NCBI RefSeq assembly: GCF_947503415.1
Contig: NZ_CANNDS010000001.1
Coordinates: 2,193,909-2,257,908, forward strand
DNA from: an uncultured Tateyamaria sp.
GTDB lineage: Bacteria; Pseudomonadota; Alphaproteobacteria; Rhodobacterales; Rhodobacteraceae
Direction of reading: 5' to 3'
Length of the DNA stretch: 64,000 nt
The notes beneath the pieces were generated by a model. The model was not told the origin of the DNA. It did not search any database and was given only the letters and a program-made list of their open reading frames with translations. The stretch's first letter is position 1; each line of letters opens with the position of its first letter. A program made the translations under genes and the position numbers. Below, in pieces: positions 17,993 to 26,984 of the stretch.

Positions 17993-19267
17993 ATGAGTTT
18001 CAAGACCATTACGAGCGCCTGCATTCTGAGCGCCACGTTGACCACCGTCGCCGGAATAGCGGTTGCGCAAGATGCAACTGTTCGCTTCTGGACTCTGCAA
18101 GGTGCCACCAACCAGGAATTCTACGAGCTTGCCGAGAAGAATTTCGAGGAGGCAAATCCGGGGGTGGACGTCGTTGTCGAGTATTTCCCCAACGAGGCCT
18201 ACAAGACGGCCATTCAGGTGGCGCTGAACGGGTCAGAACCGCCGGATGCGTTCTTTAACTGGGTTGGGGCCGATACCAGCCGGCTCATTAACGACGGGTT
18301 GGCGATGGACATTAGCGCCTTTGGTAAGGACGAGGGCGGGTTTCAGGCAGAATTGAGCGAAGGTTGGCTGTCCTCCATGCGCCTTGATGATGGGCTTTAC
18401 GGTGTGCCGATGGAGGCCAACTCCAAGTACTTTTACTACAACATCGGGTTCTTCGAGGAACATGACTTGAACGTACCGGAAAACTTCGACGGTTTGCTTC
18501 AGCTTTGCCGCGATGTGCGCGCAATCGATGCCGATATCGTACCTATGCCGCTGGGCAATTCCGAGCGTTGGAAACTGATCCACTTCATGACCATGCTGAA
18601 CGAACGGGTGGTCGGAGCGGAAGCTGCGGCAGCGGACTATGCGCTGGCGGCATCGGCGGATGATCTGTTCACCAATCCCGGCTATGTGGCGGCTTGGGAA
18701 AAACTCCTCGAACTTCAGGGCGCAGGGTGTTTCCAGGATGCACCGAATGCGACATCGCCTGAACTGACCCGCTCGATGTTCACGGCAGAGGCGTCCCCTA
18801 TGATCTACTGTGGCACATGGTGCGCGGGCATCTTCGACAGTGAAGGATTCACCGATTACGCTATGTTCCGCATGCCAATGATAGATGGCGGTGCGGGTGC
18901 GGAAGGCACCAACATGGTGTTCATTCAGGGTTTTCAGGTGGCAACTGCCACTGAGAACCCGGAAGAGACCGTTGCATGGTTGAGCTATCTCGTTACGCCT
19001 GAGATGGGCGCAAAATATGCCGAGATCAACAACCGTATCCCATCGAACCCGACGATGCTGGAAAGCAGCCAAGGCCTGACGGATCAGTTCAAGTGGATCG
19101 CTGCGGACATCAGTTCGGTCACCCAGCCGATCAACGTTCTTGATGTGTTGCTCGAAAACTCAGTGGCCGAGGCGTATCTCGACGCTGGCGTCGAGGTTCT
19201 CAATGGAACACTCACTCCCGAAGGTGCGGTCGAAGCGATCCGCAATGTAGCGCTCGCCGCGATGTAG
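17993..19267 (+). CDS. Carbohydrate ABC transporter substrate-binding protein
   Basis: A 424-residue protein with a Sec signal peptide (cleavage probably after AVA near residue 24) and the body of an extracellular solute-binding protein family 1, seen in TVRFWTLQGATNQEFYE and the later PEETVAWLSYLVTPEMGAKY. Family members capture oligosaccharides or monosaccharides in the periplasm. GGAGG precedes the ATG by 8 nt. It is the first gene of the operon behind the LacI operator; the ligand cannot be told from sequence. Confidence 0.92.
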   Translation: MSFKTITSACILSATLTTVAGIAVAQDATVRFWTLQGATNQEFYELAEKNFEEANPGVDVVVEYFPNEAYKTAIQVALNGSEPPDAFFNWVGADTSRLINDGLAMDISAFGKDEGGFQAELSEGWLSSMRLDDGLYGVPMEANSKYFYYNIGFFEEHDLNVPENFDGLLQLCRDVRAIDADIVPMPLGNSERWKLIHFMTMLNERVVGAEAAAADYALAASADDLFTNPGYVAAWEKLLELQGAGCFQDAPNATSPELTRSMFTAEASPMIYCGTWCAGIFDSEGFTDYAMFRMPMIDGGAGAEGTNMVFIQGFQVATATENPEETVAWLSYLVTPEMGAKYAEINNRIPSNPTMLESSQGLTDQFKWIAADISSVTQPINVLDVLLENSVAEAYLDAGVEVLNGTLTPEGAVEAIRNVALAAM

Positions 19268-19279
19268 ACGCGCACCTTG

Positions 19280-19309
19280 TCCGGGCCGCGCAGCGTCGTG
19301 TGGCCCGGA
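19280..19309 (+). terminator. Intra-operon hairpin after the binding-protein gene
   Basis: A perfect 8-bp stem (TCCGGGCC / GGCCCGGA) with a 14-nt loop lies 12 bp after the binding-protein stop and before the first permease. Hairpins here usually stabilise the abundant binding-protein message or partly terminate it. Confidence 0.6.
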
Positions 19310-19346
19310 GAAACCCCACGCACAAGACCCGGGAGCGTCAGTCGCC

Positions 19347-20240
19347 ATGTCAGCCAAAACGGCGAGGTCAATACGATCCGAAGGCACGTTGACCTATGCG
19401 ATGATGCTGACACCGGCGCTGTTGTTGCTGGGGGTCTTCGTATTCACGCCGGGTGTTCTCGTCATCTACAGTTCGTTTTTCGAATTTGGCCTGACCTCTG
19501 CGACATGGACCTTTGCCGGCTTTGGCAATTACGTCCGCGCCTTTGCAGATCCGATCTTCTGGACAGCGCTCTACAATAACCTTTTCATCGTCATCGGCTC
19601 AATCATACTGCAGGTCGGTGTGGGCACCTTGCTGGCTGCGGCTCTGGATCGGGGTATCACTGTTGGCAGCACGCTGCTGCGCACGATCATCTTCGCGCCC
19701 ATGGTGATCTCTTCTGTGGCCGTCGGCATCGTCTGGCTGATCGTGCTGGACCCCAATGTCGGGCCACTCAATGTCATCGTGAAGGCGTTCGGAATGACTC
19801 CGCCGCGCCTCGGATGGCTTGGAGACCCCAGCATTTCAATCTTTGTGGTCCTGTTCATTTCCGCATGGCAATACACCGGCTTTATGGTGGTGCTGATCCT
19901 GGCCGGACTACAGGCCGTGCCGAAAGAGATTTACCAAGCCGCAGCACTCGACGGAGCAACCGGTCTCAGGGCGTTCTGGTTCATAACGCTTCCGTCGATC
20001 CGCAATATCCTCATTGTGGCTGTGCTGATCACGACAGTTGGCGGCTTCAAGGTCTTCGACCTGATCTTCGTCACCACGGGGGGCGGGCCTGCGAATGCTA
20101 CGCAAGTAATGGGCACGTATATCTACCACCAGGCATTCAACATCGGCAACGCGGGCTACGCCAATGCGATTTCGGTGGTTCTGCTGCTGATCGCGGTGAT
20201 CCTCGGCTGGCTGCAACTCAAGACATCACGGCGGAACTGA
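19347..20240 (+). CDS. Sugar ABC transporter permease (MalF-type)
   Basis: A 297-residue inner-membrane protein with six predicted membrane segments. The cytoplasmic EAA loop occurs at about residue 205 (KEIYQAAALDGATGLRAFW), which docks to the ATPase. The N-terminal segment after SEGTLTYAMMLTPALLLLG is typical of MalF/UgpA-type permeases. It works as a heterodimer with the next gene product, 3 bp downstream. Confidence 0.93.
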   Translation: MSAKTARSIRSEGTLTYAMMLTPALLLLGVFVFTPGVLVIYSSFFEFGLTSATWTFAGFGNYVRAFADPIFWTALYNNLFIVIGSIILQVGVGTLLAAALDRGITVGSTLLRTIIFAPMVISSVAVGIVWLIVLDPNVGPLNVIVKAFGMTPPRLGWLGDPSISIFVVLFISAWQYTGFMVVLILAGLQAVPKEIYQAAALDGATGLRAFWFITLPSIRNILIVAVLITTVGGFKVFDLIFVTTGGGPANATQVMGTYIYHQAFNIGNAGYANAISVVLLLIAVILGWLQLKTSRRN

Positions 20241-20243
20241 ACC

Positions 20244-21068
20244 ATGGACACGCCGCGTCTGAACCGAACGATCCTTGCGCTTTATGGCTTTGTCGGCCTC
20301 TTCAGCATGATCATCCTGCTGCCCATGCTCTACATGATCATGGTCGGCTTCAAATCGAAGTCGTCAATGTTCCTTGATCCGCTGGGTTGGCCCGACAGCC
20401 TGTCACTGGATGCGTTTGAACGGGCATGGGGTGTCGGGATCGCGTCCTTCCTGCTCAATTCACTGATGGTGACATTTCTATCGGTGGTCGTCATCGTCGT
20501 TGTCAGCGGCATGGCCGCATATGCCTTGGTGCGCATGGAGGGTCGCATTGGCAAGTTCATCTACCTTCTGATCGTGGCCGGGTTCGCCATCCCGATGCAG
20601 GCCGTGCTTGTGCCGTTATTCCAGATCATTTCGGGCGCAGGCATGCTGAATGACCGCTTGGCAATCGTGCTGCCCTATGCGGGCTACGGCATCCCGTTCA
20701 CGGTGATCCTTTTTTATGCGTTTCTTCTGGATTTCCCCAAGGAGTTGGAAGAGGCCGCCCGGCTGGACGGTTGCTCTAGGTTTCAGACCTTCATTCGGGT
20801 GATCCTGCCGCTGTCCGGCCCTGCAATTGCCAGTGCCGCCATCTTCCAGTCGGTTTTTATCTGGAATGAATTCATTCTGGCGCTGATGACGCTGACCTCT
20901 CCCGAAGTCAAAACGCTGCCTGTCGGCATCCTTCAGTTGCGCGGCGAATATTCGGCAGACTGGCCCGCGATGATGGCGGGGCTGACATTGGCCACGCTGC
21001 CCTTGCTGCTGATTTTCACCTTCGCGCAGAAATATTTCGTCCGAAGCCTTGCCGGTCTCGGCAAATGA
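20244..21068 (+). CDS. Sugar ABC transporter permease (MalG-type)
   Basis: A 274-residue six-segment permease with the EAA loop KELEEAARLDGCSRFQTF near residue 170 and the C-terminal FAQKYFVRSLAGLGK typical of MalG/UgpE-type subunits. It starts 3 bp after the upstream permease and ends 19 bp before the ATPase gene. Confidence 0.93.
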   Translation: MDTPRLNRTILALYGFVGLFSMIILLPMLYMIMVGFKSKSSMFLDPLGWPDSLSLDAFERAWGVGIASFLLNSLMVTFLSVVVIVVVSGMAAYALVRMEGRIGKFIYLLIVAGFAIPMQAVLVPLFQIISGAGMLNDRLAIVLPYAGYGIPFTVILFYAFLLDFPKELEEAARLDGCSRFQTFIRVILPLSGPAIASAAIFQSVFIWNEFILALMTLTSPEVKTLPVGILQLRGEYSADWPAMMAGLTLATLPLLLIFTFAQKYFVRSLAGLGK

Positions 21069-21087
21069 CGGCCCGTTGGAGGCAGAT

Positions 21088-22212
21088 ATGAGCACCGTTC
21101 GAATATCAAACCTGAAAAAGAACTATGGAAATTTTGAGGCGATCAAGGGCGTCGATCTCGAGATCGGAGACGGTGAGTTCATCGTCATGGTCGGCCCGTC
21201 GGGTTGCGGCAAGTCGACACTCTTGCGCACGATCGCGGGGCTCGAAGGAGCGGATGCGGGCCAGATCTTCGTCGGTGCGCGCGACGTGACGTATGAAGAA
21301 CCCGCTGATCGCGGAGTGGCAATGGTGTTCCAGAACTACGCCCTGTACCCGCACATGTCCGTTGCCGGGAACATGTCCTTTGGCCTCAGAATGGCCCGTA
21401 TGCCCCAAGAGGTCATCATGGCCGCGATCAACCGTGCCGCGGGCATCCTTCATATCTCCGATCATCTGGACAAACGCCCTTCCGGACTTTCTGGCGGGCA
21501 GAAACAGCGTGTCGCCATCGGGCGGGCCATTACGCGCCAGCCAGAGGTATTTCTGTTCGACGAACCCCTGTCCAACCTCGACGCAGCCCTGAGGACCAAG
21601 ATGCGGGTCGAACTGGGCCGACTGCACGGCGAACTGAACGCCACAATGATTTACGTCACGCACGACCAGATCGAGGCGATGACCATGGCCGACCGCATCG
21701 TTGTGTTGCGCGACGGCGAAATCGAACAGGTCGGCTCGCCACGCGAACTCTACAACCGACCCGCAAACAGGTTCGTTGCGGGGTTTCTGGGATCGCCCAA
21801 GATGAACTTCTTCGATGCCCGCGTGGCAGAGGTCGATGGGGCACAGGTCACAATAGACTTGCCGGGCCTCGTGCGATTGGAGCGGACGCTCAAAGGGACC
21901 GAGAGAATGGATGTAAGGGCAGGGGACACCGTCGTTCTCGGCATTCGGCCCGAGGCCATAGGCACTGGCGATCTGAGCTTTGCGCTGGACGTCAATCTTG
22001 TTGAAAACCTGGGCCGGGAGACGCTTGTCTACGGCACACCCCAAGGGTTTACCAGCGTCGAAGCGGATGCGGACGACGGCGACATCGTCGTGCAATACCC
22101 GCGCCAACGCGACGTTGAACGCGACCAGACGGTCGAAGTCCAATGCGCCTCGGAGTCCTTTTACATCTTCAGCGTTGACGGTATCGCCCTGTCTTTCGCG
22201 CAAGATGTCTAA
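21088..22212 (+). CDS. Sugar ABC transporter ATP-binding protein (MalK/UgpC-type)
   Basis: A 374-residue ATPase. Walker A is GPSGCGKST, the signature LSGGQKQR, Walker B VFLFDEP and the switch His in YVTHDQIEAM. The C-terminal 130 residues form the regulatory OB-fold domain of MalK/UgpC types (GIRPEAIG). The ATG at 21088 is preceded by GGAGG at 6 nt; an upstream in-frame ATG (21049) overlaps the permease and lacks this. It completes the importer. Confidence 0.93.
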   Translation: MSTVRISNLKKNYGNFEAIKGVDLEIGDGEFIVMVGPSGCGKSTLLRTIAGLEGADAGQIFVGARDVTYEEPADRGVAMVFQNYALYPHMSVAGNMSFGLRMARMPQEVIMAAINRAAGILHISDHLDKRPSGLSGGQKQRVAIGRAITRQPEVFLFDEPLSNLDAALRTKMRVELGRLHGELNATMIYVTHDQIEAMTMADRIVVLRDGEIEQVGSPRELYNRPANRFVAGFLGSPKMNFFDARVAEVDGAQVTIDLPGLVRLERTLKGTERMDVRAGDTVVLGIRPEAIGTGDLSFALDVNLVENLGRETLVYGTPQGFTSVEADADDGDIVVQYPRQRDVERDQTVEVQCASESFYIFSVDGIALSFAQDV

Positions 22213-22235
22213 CCAGAAAAAATGATTGGATCAAA

Positions 22236-24218
22236 ATGCGCTTCCGCCAAATTCACCTGGATTTTCACACGTCACCAGAAGTGCCTGGTGTCGGCTCAAA
22301 ATTCGATTCCAAGACCTTTGCCCGCACGCTAAAAGGCGCGCATGTCAATTCGATCAATCTGTTTGCAAAGTGCCACCACGGGTATTCTTACCATCCCACC
22401 AAAGTGGGCAAAATGCACCCGCATCTGGACTTTGATCTATTGCGTGCGCAGATCGACGCCTTGCAAGCCGAAGGGATAAAGACGCCAATCTATATCACTG
22501 CCGCCTGGGATGAACTGGCCGCCGCACAGCACCCGGAATGGATCATCGTCGATCCCAAAACCGGCGAGAAGATGCACAACGGCACGGATGGGCGGCAGGG
22601 ATGGTATTTTCTAGATCTTAGCTCGCCCTACAAGGACTACCTTTACGCCCAGATCGAGGAAGTGATCGAGCTTTTCCCCGATGCGGGCGGGTTCTGGATC
22701 GATATCTGCCATCAACACCTGTCGGTCGGCGACCCTGCGGTCGCCCAGATGCGCGCGCGGGGCATGGACCCGGACAATCAGGCCGATCTGATCGATTTTG
22801 CGGAATCCGCTTCGCTGGCCAATCTCGACCGCATCAGCACGATGGCGCGACATGCGGGTTTGCCCGTATTCTTCAATTTTGGCCATCTACGTCGCGGCCG
22901 AAGCGACGTCTTGCGCACTTATTTCAGCCACCTCGAGATCGAAAGCCTGCCAACCGCGGAATGGGGCTATGATCATTTCCCGGTATCTGCGCGCTACGTC
23001 GAAGCGCTTGGCATGGATTATCTGGGCATGACCGGCAAGTTCCACCATCTGTGGGGCGATATGGGGGGCTACAAAAAGCCCGAAGCCCTGATCTATGAAT
23101 GCGGTGCGATGCTGGCCCACGGCGCGCGCATCTGCATTGGCGATCACCTTCACCCGACCGGGCGCATCGATCCATCAACCTACGCCAATGTCGGCAAGGC
23201 CTTTGAATGGGTGGCCGCCTGCGAACAGTGGTGCGAAGGCACAAGTAACGTGGCCGAAATCGGGTTGATCAGCACCGAAGCGATAGAAAGGCCGCGCTAT
23301 GCGGGACCTTCACCACATCACAATACCATCGACGACGGCGCGGTACGGGTCCTCTTGGAACACAAATTCACATTTGATGTTCTCGACGCCGACTCCGACT
23401 TCAGCGCCTACCGCTTGCTGATCCTGCCCGACGCCATCCCCATTAACGCGGACCTTGCGGTCAAGCTGCAGTCCCATGTCGATCAGGGTGGGCGACTATT
23501 GCTCACTGGCTCCAGCGGTATCGGCGCGGATGGTGAAATGCTGTTTCCAGCGGGCACCATTCGTTGCGGTGTTTCGGCGTTTTCCGGTGGGGATTTCGCC
23601 CTGCCAACCAAAGACTTGCGCGCTGATTTCGTCGATGAACCGCTGTTCATGTATGGCCCCTCGCAGCAACTGAAGCTGGACGGCGGCGCATCGCTTGGCA
23701 GCGTCTTCGACCCCTATCTGAACCGAGAGGGACGCCGTTTCAGCGGCCATCTGCATGCGCCCAACCGGCCTGATCCAAACGGTTTCGTCTTCGGTGCACG
23801 CTTGGACGGAGTTACCCGCTTGGCTCATCCTGTGTTTGGCCTCTACCATAAAGTCGGTGCGCCTGCGCTTCTTGATATTATTGGGAACGTGATTTCTCAG
23901 GCGCTCGACGCGCCGCGACAGATTGCGAGTTCTCTGCCAGTGGCAGGGCGGGCAACCTTGCGGAGGAATGAGGCACAACACGTGCTGCATTTGCTCTACG
24001 CCAACCCGATCCTGCGTGGTCGGCTGAGAGGTGACAACGTCCAACCAATCCAAGATATCGTTCCGCTGCACGACGTCGATGTGACACTGCAAATTAAAGA
24101 CGCCAGCCGCGTGACGCTGCAGCCCCAAGGAACCGAATTGCGGTTTCGTACCCACGATGGCTCGCTTTCGTTTTCAGTGCCCAATGTGACCGGGCACCAG
24201 ATGATTGTGGTCGAGTAG
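22236..24218 (+). CDS. Predicted glycoside hydrolase (GHL6-like barrel with beta-galactosidase trimerisation-type domain)
   Basis: A 660-residue cytoplasmic protein without signal peptide. The first 330 residues resemble the hypothetical glycoside hydrolase 6 (GHL6) TIM barrel: FHTSPEVPGVGSKFD, FAKCHHGYSYHPTKVG, GGFWIDICHQ (Asp156, candidate nucleophile) and SHLEIESLPTAEWGYDHFP (Glu234/Glu236, candidate acids). Residues about 370-470 resemble the amidotransferase-like trimerisation domain of family 42 galactosidases, and a beta-rich C-terminus follows. Members may belong with fucosidase-type family GH151, but that is from memory and uncertain. As last gene of the LacI-controlled operon, 23 bp after the ATPase, it likely cleaves the imported oligosaccharide inside the cell. 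Confidence 0.82.
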   Translation: MRFRQIHLDFHTSPEVPGVGSKFDSKTFARTLKGAHVNSINLFAKCHHGYSYHPTKVGKMHPHLDFDLLRAQIDALQAEGIKTPIYITAAWDELAAAQHPEWIIVDPKTGEKMHNGTDGRQGWYFLDLSSPYKDYLYAQIEEVIELFPDAGGFWIDICHQHLSVGDPAVAQMRARGMDPDNQADLIDFAESASLANLDRISTMARHAGLPVFFNFGHLRRGRSDVLRTYFSHLEIESLPTAEWGYDHFPVSARYVEALGMDYLGMTGKFHHLWGDMGGYKKPEALIYECGAMLAHGARICIGDHLHPTGRIDPSTYANVGKAFEWVAACEQWCEGTSNVAEIGLISTEAIERPRYAGPSPHHNTIDDGAVRVLLEHKFTFDVLDADSDFSAYRLLILPDAIPINADLAVKLQSHVDQGGRLLLTGSSGIGADGEMLFPAGTIRCGVSAFSGGDFALPTKDLRADFVDEPLFMYGPSQQLKLDGGASLGSVFDPYLNREGRRFSGHLHAPNRPDPNGFVFGARLDGVTRLAHPVFGLYHKVGAPALLDIIGNVISQALDAPRQIASSLPVAGRATLRRNEAQHVLHLLYANPILRGRLRGDNVQPIQDIVPLHDVDVTLQIKDASRVTLQPQGTELRFRTHDGSLSFSVPNVTGHQMIVVE

Positions 24219-25123
24219 AGGGGGGCAATCTCAACCCGCACGCGCGGCGGCTTGGAACGCATCCAGATCTTAAGCTGCCTAGACCACAAAAGAGCGCTTG
24301 GCCTACGCAGCCATTGCTGCCGCGTCACTTGAAATCATAACCGCGTCGGGCCCCGATTAGCCGATTCCTGATTTGGTTCCGCCTTACGATTTGGTTCTGA
24401 AAAAATGAAGGTGCGGACCGATAAAGGAGACAACGTGCTTACAGGCGGATGTGCGTCAATTGTCGGAAGTGCAGCAGTAGGTGAACATCCACGCAGTTGG
24501 CGATCGCGCGCGTGTGACGTAGTTTCTGCCCGGCAGCGATACCTACTATCCACCTGAATGCCTTTTCGACGGTGATGATTATCGCTTTGGTTGAAACAGC
24601 GCACAGCACACTTTGGAAACCAATAGTTGAAGGCGGGTTGGTTCGGCGAACTGTGAATTTAGCTTTCGTCGGATTTCGCGCGTGCAGCCAATGTTTGCAA
24701 TGCGGGCTGCGACCGCAGCATCCAGATAACGTGGTCAACGGCCGCAACGGGCCGTTCATCAATTTTGGCGGCGCGTTTGGGCCCGATGCAGCGCCGCTGC
24801 GGAGTTCGGTAGTGAGCCCAAGTGCCCAATGCTGTATCATGTCCCAAGCTTTAAGGAGCACCGCAGAGCCAATATTGGATCCAATGATGACAGCCTGAAG
24901 CCGTTACCATCAATCGGTTTCATTGCTTGTGTTGCAGCCCGCTCAGTGGTCATTCCTTTCGTTTCTATGGTGTTTGCATACTCGAATTAAGAACTCATGG
25001 ATGAAATCGCTGAACGTGGGAGACTAATCGCGTTCGCAAATTGACTTATTTGACTTAACCGAATGAAAAACACACTCTTCCGAAAAGGAGAACACGATAG
25101 GAGCTTGAGCAGAGGGGATCTCG
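24219..25123. other. Intergenic stretch with degenerate repeat, no intact gene
   Basis: About 900 bp in which no frame is convincing. Fragments such as FLPGSDTYYPPECLFDGDDYRFG (plus strand, around 24515-24580, flanked by in-frame stops) read like a decayed gene, but I do not recognise the family. A repeat copy at 24679-24760 shares CAATGCGGGCTGCGA with 36060-36130. Presumably a graveyard of an accessory insertion. Confidence 0.45.
24679..24760. repeat. Dispersed degenerate intergenic repeat, copy A
   Basis: The stretch aligns with 36055-36130: both carry GCAATGCGGGCTGCGA followed by one variable base and CGCAG (22 nt, one mismatch), and then similar GTGGnCAACGGC and TTTGGGCC blocks. Related but weaker copies occur near 41110 and 63560. 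Confidence 0.6.
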
Positions 25124-25621
25124 ATGAAACTGACATCTGACGACGCGGACGTTGAGACCGCTCGTGGTCTTTGCCGGCAATGGCTGGACTGGCATTAGCA
25201 AAATTACCCATCGGACTGGCCCGTGGACGGATACCCGATGGAACGTGTCCGGTTCGAGGACATCCTAGAGAACGTGTCACCCCTGCACGCAAGACCGCGT
25301 GGCGGTATCGTTGTGGCGTATCTTGACGACCAACCGGTCGGCTGCGTCATGTACAATGAAATGACGGCTGGTGTTGCCGAATTCAATCGGATGTTTTTAA
25401 GCGACGCGGGCCGGGGTCACGGGTTTGGTCGCCTTCTTTTGGATAAAATGTTCAAGCAAATGATCGAAGACGGGTACCAAACAGTGGTCTTTTCATCCGC
25501 AACTTTTCTGACACATGCGAAAGCGATGTATCAAGCCGCCGAATTTACCGATGCGTCGCATCCCGAAGGCTTCCCTGACGAGTGGAAACCCTACGTCCAT
25601 TTCATGGAACGTGCGCTTTAG
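25124..25621 (+). pseudogene. GNAT acetyltransferase interrupted by in-frame TAG
   Basis: From an ATG at 25124 the frame encodes 24 residues ending QWLDWH, then TAG (25196-25198), then QNYPSDWPV and a complete GNAT core to 25621 (GGIVVAYLDDQPVGCVMY; acetyl-CoA loop GRGHGFGRLLLDKM). The reading on both sides of the stop is continuous protein and the family commonly has Trp here, so a TGG to TAG change is the simplest reading. A shorter product from the GTG at 25223 (132 residues) would keep most of the fold and might still be made. Substrate unknown. Confidence 0.8.
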
Positions 25622-25627
25622 AGACCA

Positions 25628-26656
25628 TCATGCAAAAGTAAACGCGTTCACTGTGTTTGCGAACCCTTTCAAACGAACGTTGGCGATCTCGCGGGTTTGG
25701 GAGGCATTCAGCAGGCTGGCACGTGTCGTCTGGTCAAACAGGATCTCGCAGCCGGCAACCTTGGTGTACGCTTCCAACCGGGCCGCAAGGTTCACCGTTT
25801 TGCCAACGCAGGTGTAAGTCGCACGGTGTTGCGTGCCTGTATACCCAGCGACCACTTCACCCGTGGCGATCCCGAAACCTATCCGCAAGGGCGCCTCTGT
25901 GACCGCTGCACGTTCTTCATTCAGGGCGGCGGTCATCGCAAGCATGTCTTGTGCGGCAGATACCGCGCGTTGCGCCGAATTCTCCAGCGGGTTGGGGGCA
26001 CCAAAGAGCGCCATGAGCCCATCACCGACCATGAGGCTGACAATGCCCCCCTGACTGGACACCGCGTCGAACATCAACGTGTAATAGGTGTTGATCAGAT
26101 CAATCGTGGCTTCTGGCGTCATGGTCTCGGAAATGGCCGTGAAATCCCGGATATCGCAGAACAGCACCGTTGCAACCCGGCGCTCCCCCCCGATGGCGAA
26201 CCCGCTTTCGGTGAGCTGATCCGCAACCTCCTGGGTGGCAAACCGGTTCAGCAGTGCCTTTTGCTCGTCTTGCAGCCGCTTGCGTTCAAGGCTGGCGCCG
26301 ACACGGGCCTTGAGCAGCACCTTGTTCACAGGTTTTGGGATGTAGTCCTCGGCCCCCAACTCGATGCAGCGCACGACGTTGTTGAGCCCTTCGATTGACG
26401 AGGTCACGATCACGGGCAAGTGGCGCAGGGCGGGGATACTCTTGATCGCTTCGAGCACTTCAAAGCCATCCATTTCAGGCATCTCGATATCCAGAAGAAG
26501 GATGTCGAACCGATCAGATGCAAGCATGTCCATCGCAATCCGACCGTTTTCGGCGACGGACACGCGATGGCCCAGCATCTCGACACTGCGCGTCAAGAGC
26601 AGGCGGTTCACCTTGTTATCGTCGACAATCAATACATGCCCGGGCGCATCATTCAT
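25628..26656 (-). CDS. Response regulator with class III nucleotide cyclase output
   Basis: A 342-residue protein. The receiver domain (1-125) has DD near residue 12, phosphoacceptor Asp56 in LLLDIEMPEMDG, and Lys109 in PKPVNK. A short coiled linker leads into a class III adenylate/guanylate cyclase domain (about 158-335). Its metal aspartates are in FCDIRDFT (Asp168) and GDGLMALFG (Asp212), and the transition-state residues in VNLAARLE (Asn289, Arg293). All are present, so production of cAMP or cGMP is likely; which nucleotide cannot be told. The ATG at 26656 overlaps the Hpt gene end by 8 nt. It is the predicted output of the GAF kinase phosphorelay. Confidence 0.92.
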   Translation of the reverse strand: MNDAPGHVLIVDDNKVNRLLLTRSVEMLGHRVSVAENGRIAMDMLASDRFDILLLDIEMPEMDGFEVLEAIKSIPALRHLPVIVTSSIEGLNNVVRCIELGAEDYIPKPVNKVLLKARVGASLERKRLQDEQKALLNRFATQEVADQLTESGFAIGGERRVATVLFCDIRDFTAISETMTPEATIDLINTYYTLMFDAVSSQGGIVSLMVGDGLMALFGAPNPLENSAQRAVSAAQDMLAMTAALNEERAAVTEAPLRIGFGIATGEVVAGYTGTQHRATYTCVGKTVNLAARLEAYTKVAGCEILFDQTTRASLLNASQTREIANVRLKGFANTVNAFTFA

Positions 26657-26984
26657 CGCATAGAGACCTGAGCGCTGTTTCGGTATCCGACCATGTGGTT
26701 TCAAGCTCCACGACCGGTGGCGGCGCGTCGGACAGGCTGGTCAGTTCCATCTGTCGCGACAGGTCAGCCAGCGCCTTTGCCCCGAAAATCTCGGCATTCG
26801 ATTTGATCGAATGCGCAGCGCGGCGGTAGCCGTCAGCGTCCTGCGCATCCACAGCAGTTTTCAGGTTTGCGAGCATCGTCGGTCCTTCGCTCAGGAAGGT
26901 GTCGAGAAGCTCGGCGGCAAAATCCGCGCCCATCGCCTCACACAGCTCGGCGTAGGTTTCGGTATTCACGATATCCTTGGTCAT
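26649..26984 (-). CDS. Stand-alone histidine phosphotransfer (Hpt) protein
   Basis: A 111-residue all-helical Hpt domain with the phosphoaccepting histidine in [14 protein letters not shown] (His58) and the preceding [16 protein letters not shown] helix. It shuttles phosphate between receiver domains. The ATG overlaps the hybrid kinase stop (ATGA) and its end overlaps the cyclase gene, so the three are translationally coupled. The longer frame upstream of Met at 26984 is only a shadow of the kinase gene. Confidence 0.93.
   Translation of the reverse strand: MTKDIVNTETYAELCEAMGADFAAELLDTFLSEGPTMLANLKTAVDAQDADGYRRAAHSIKSNAEIFGAKALADLSRQMELTSLSDAPPPVVELETTWSDTETALRSLCDE

Noticed and set aside
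25196..25198. Stop-codon recoding or selenocysteine-type readthrough for TAG/TAA interruptions
   Set aside because: TAG and TAA are each seen once in genes of decaying context; other genes use both as normal stops. Point mutations or sequence errors explain them better.
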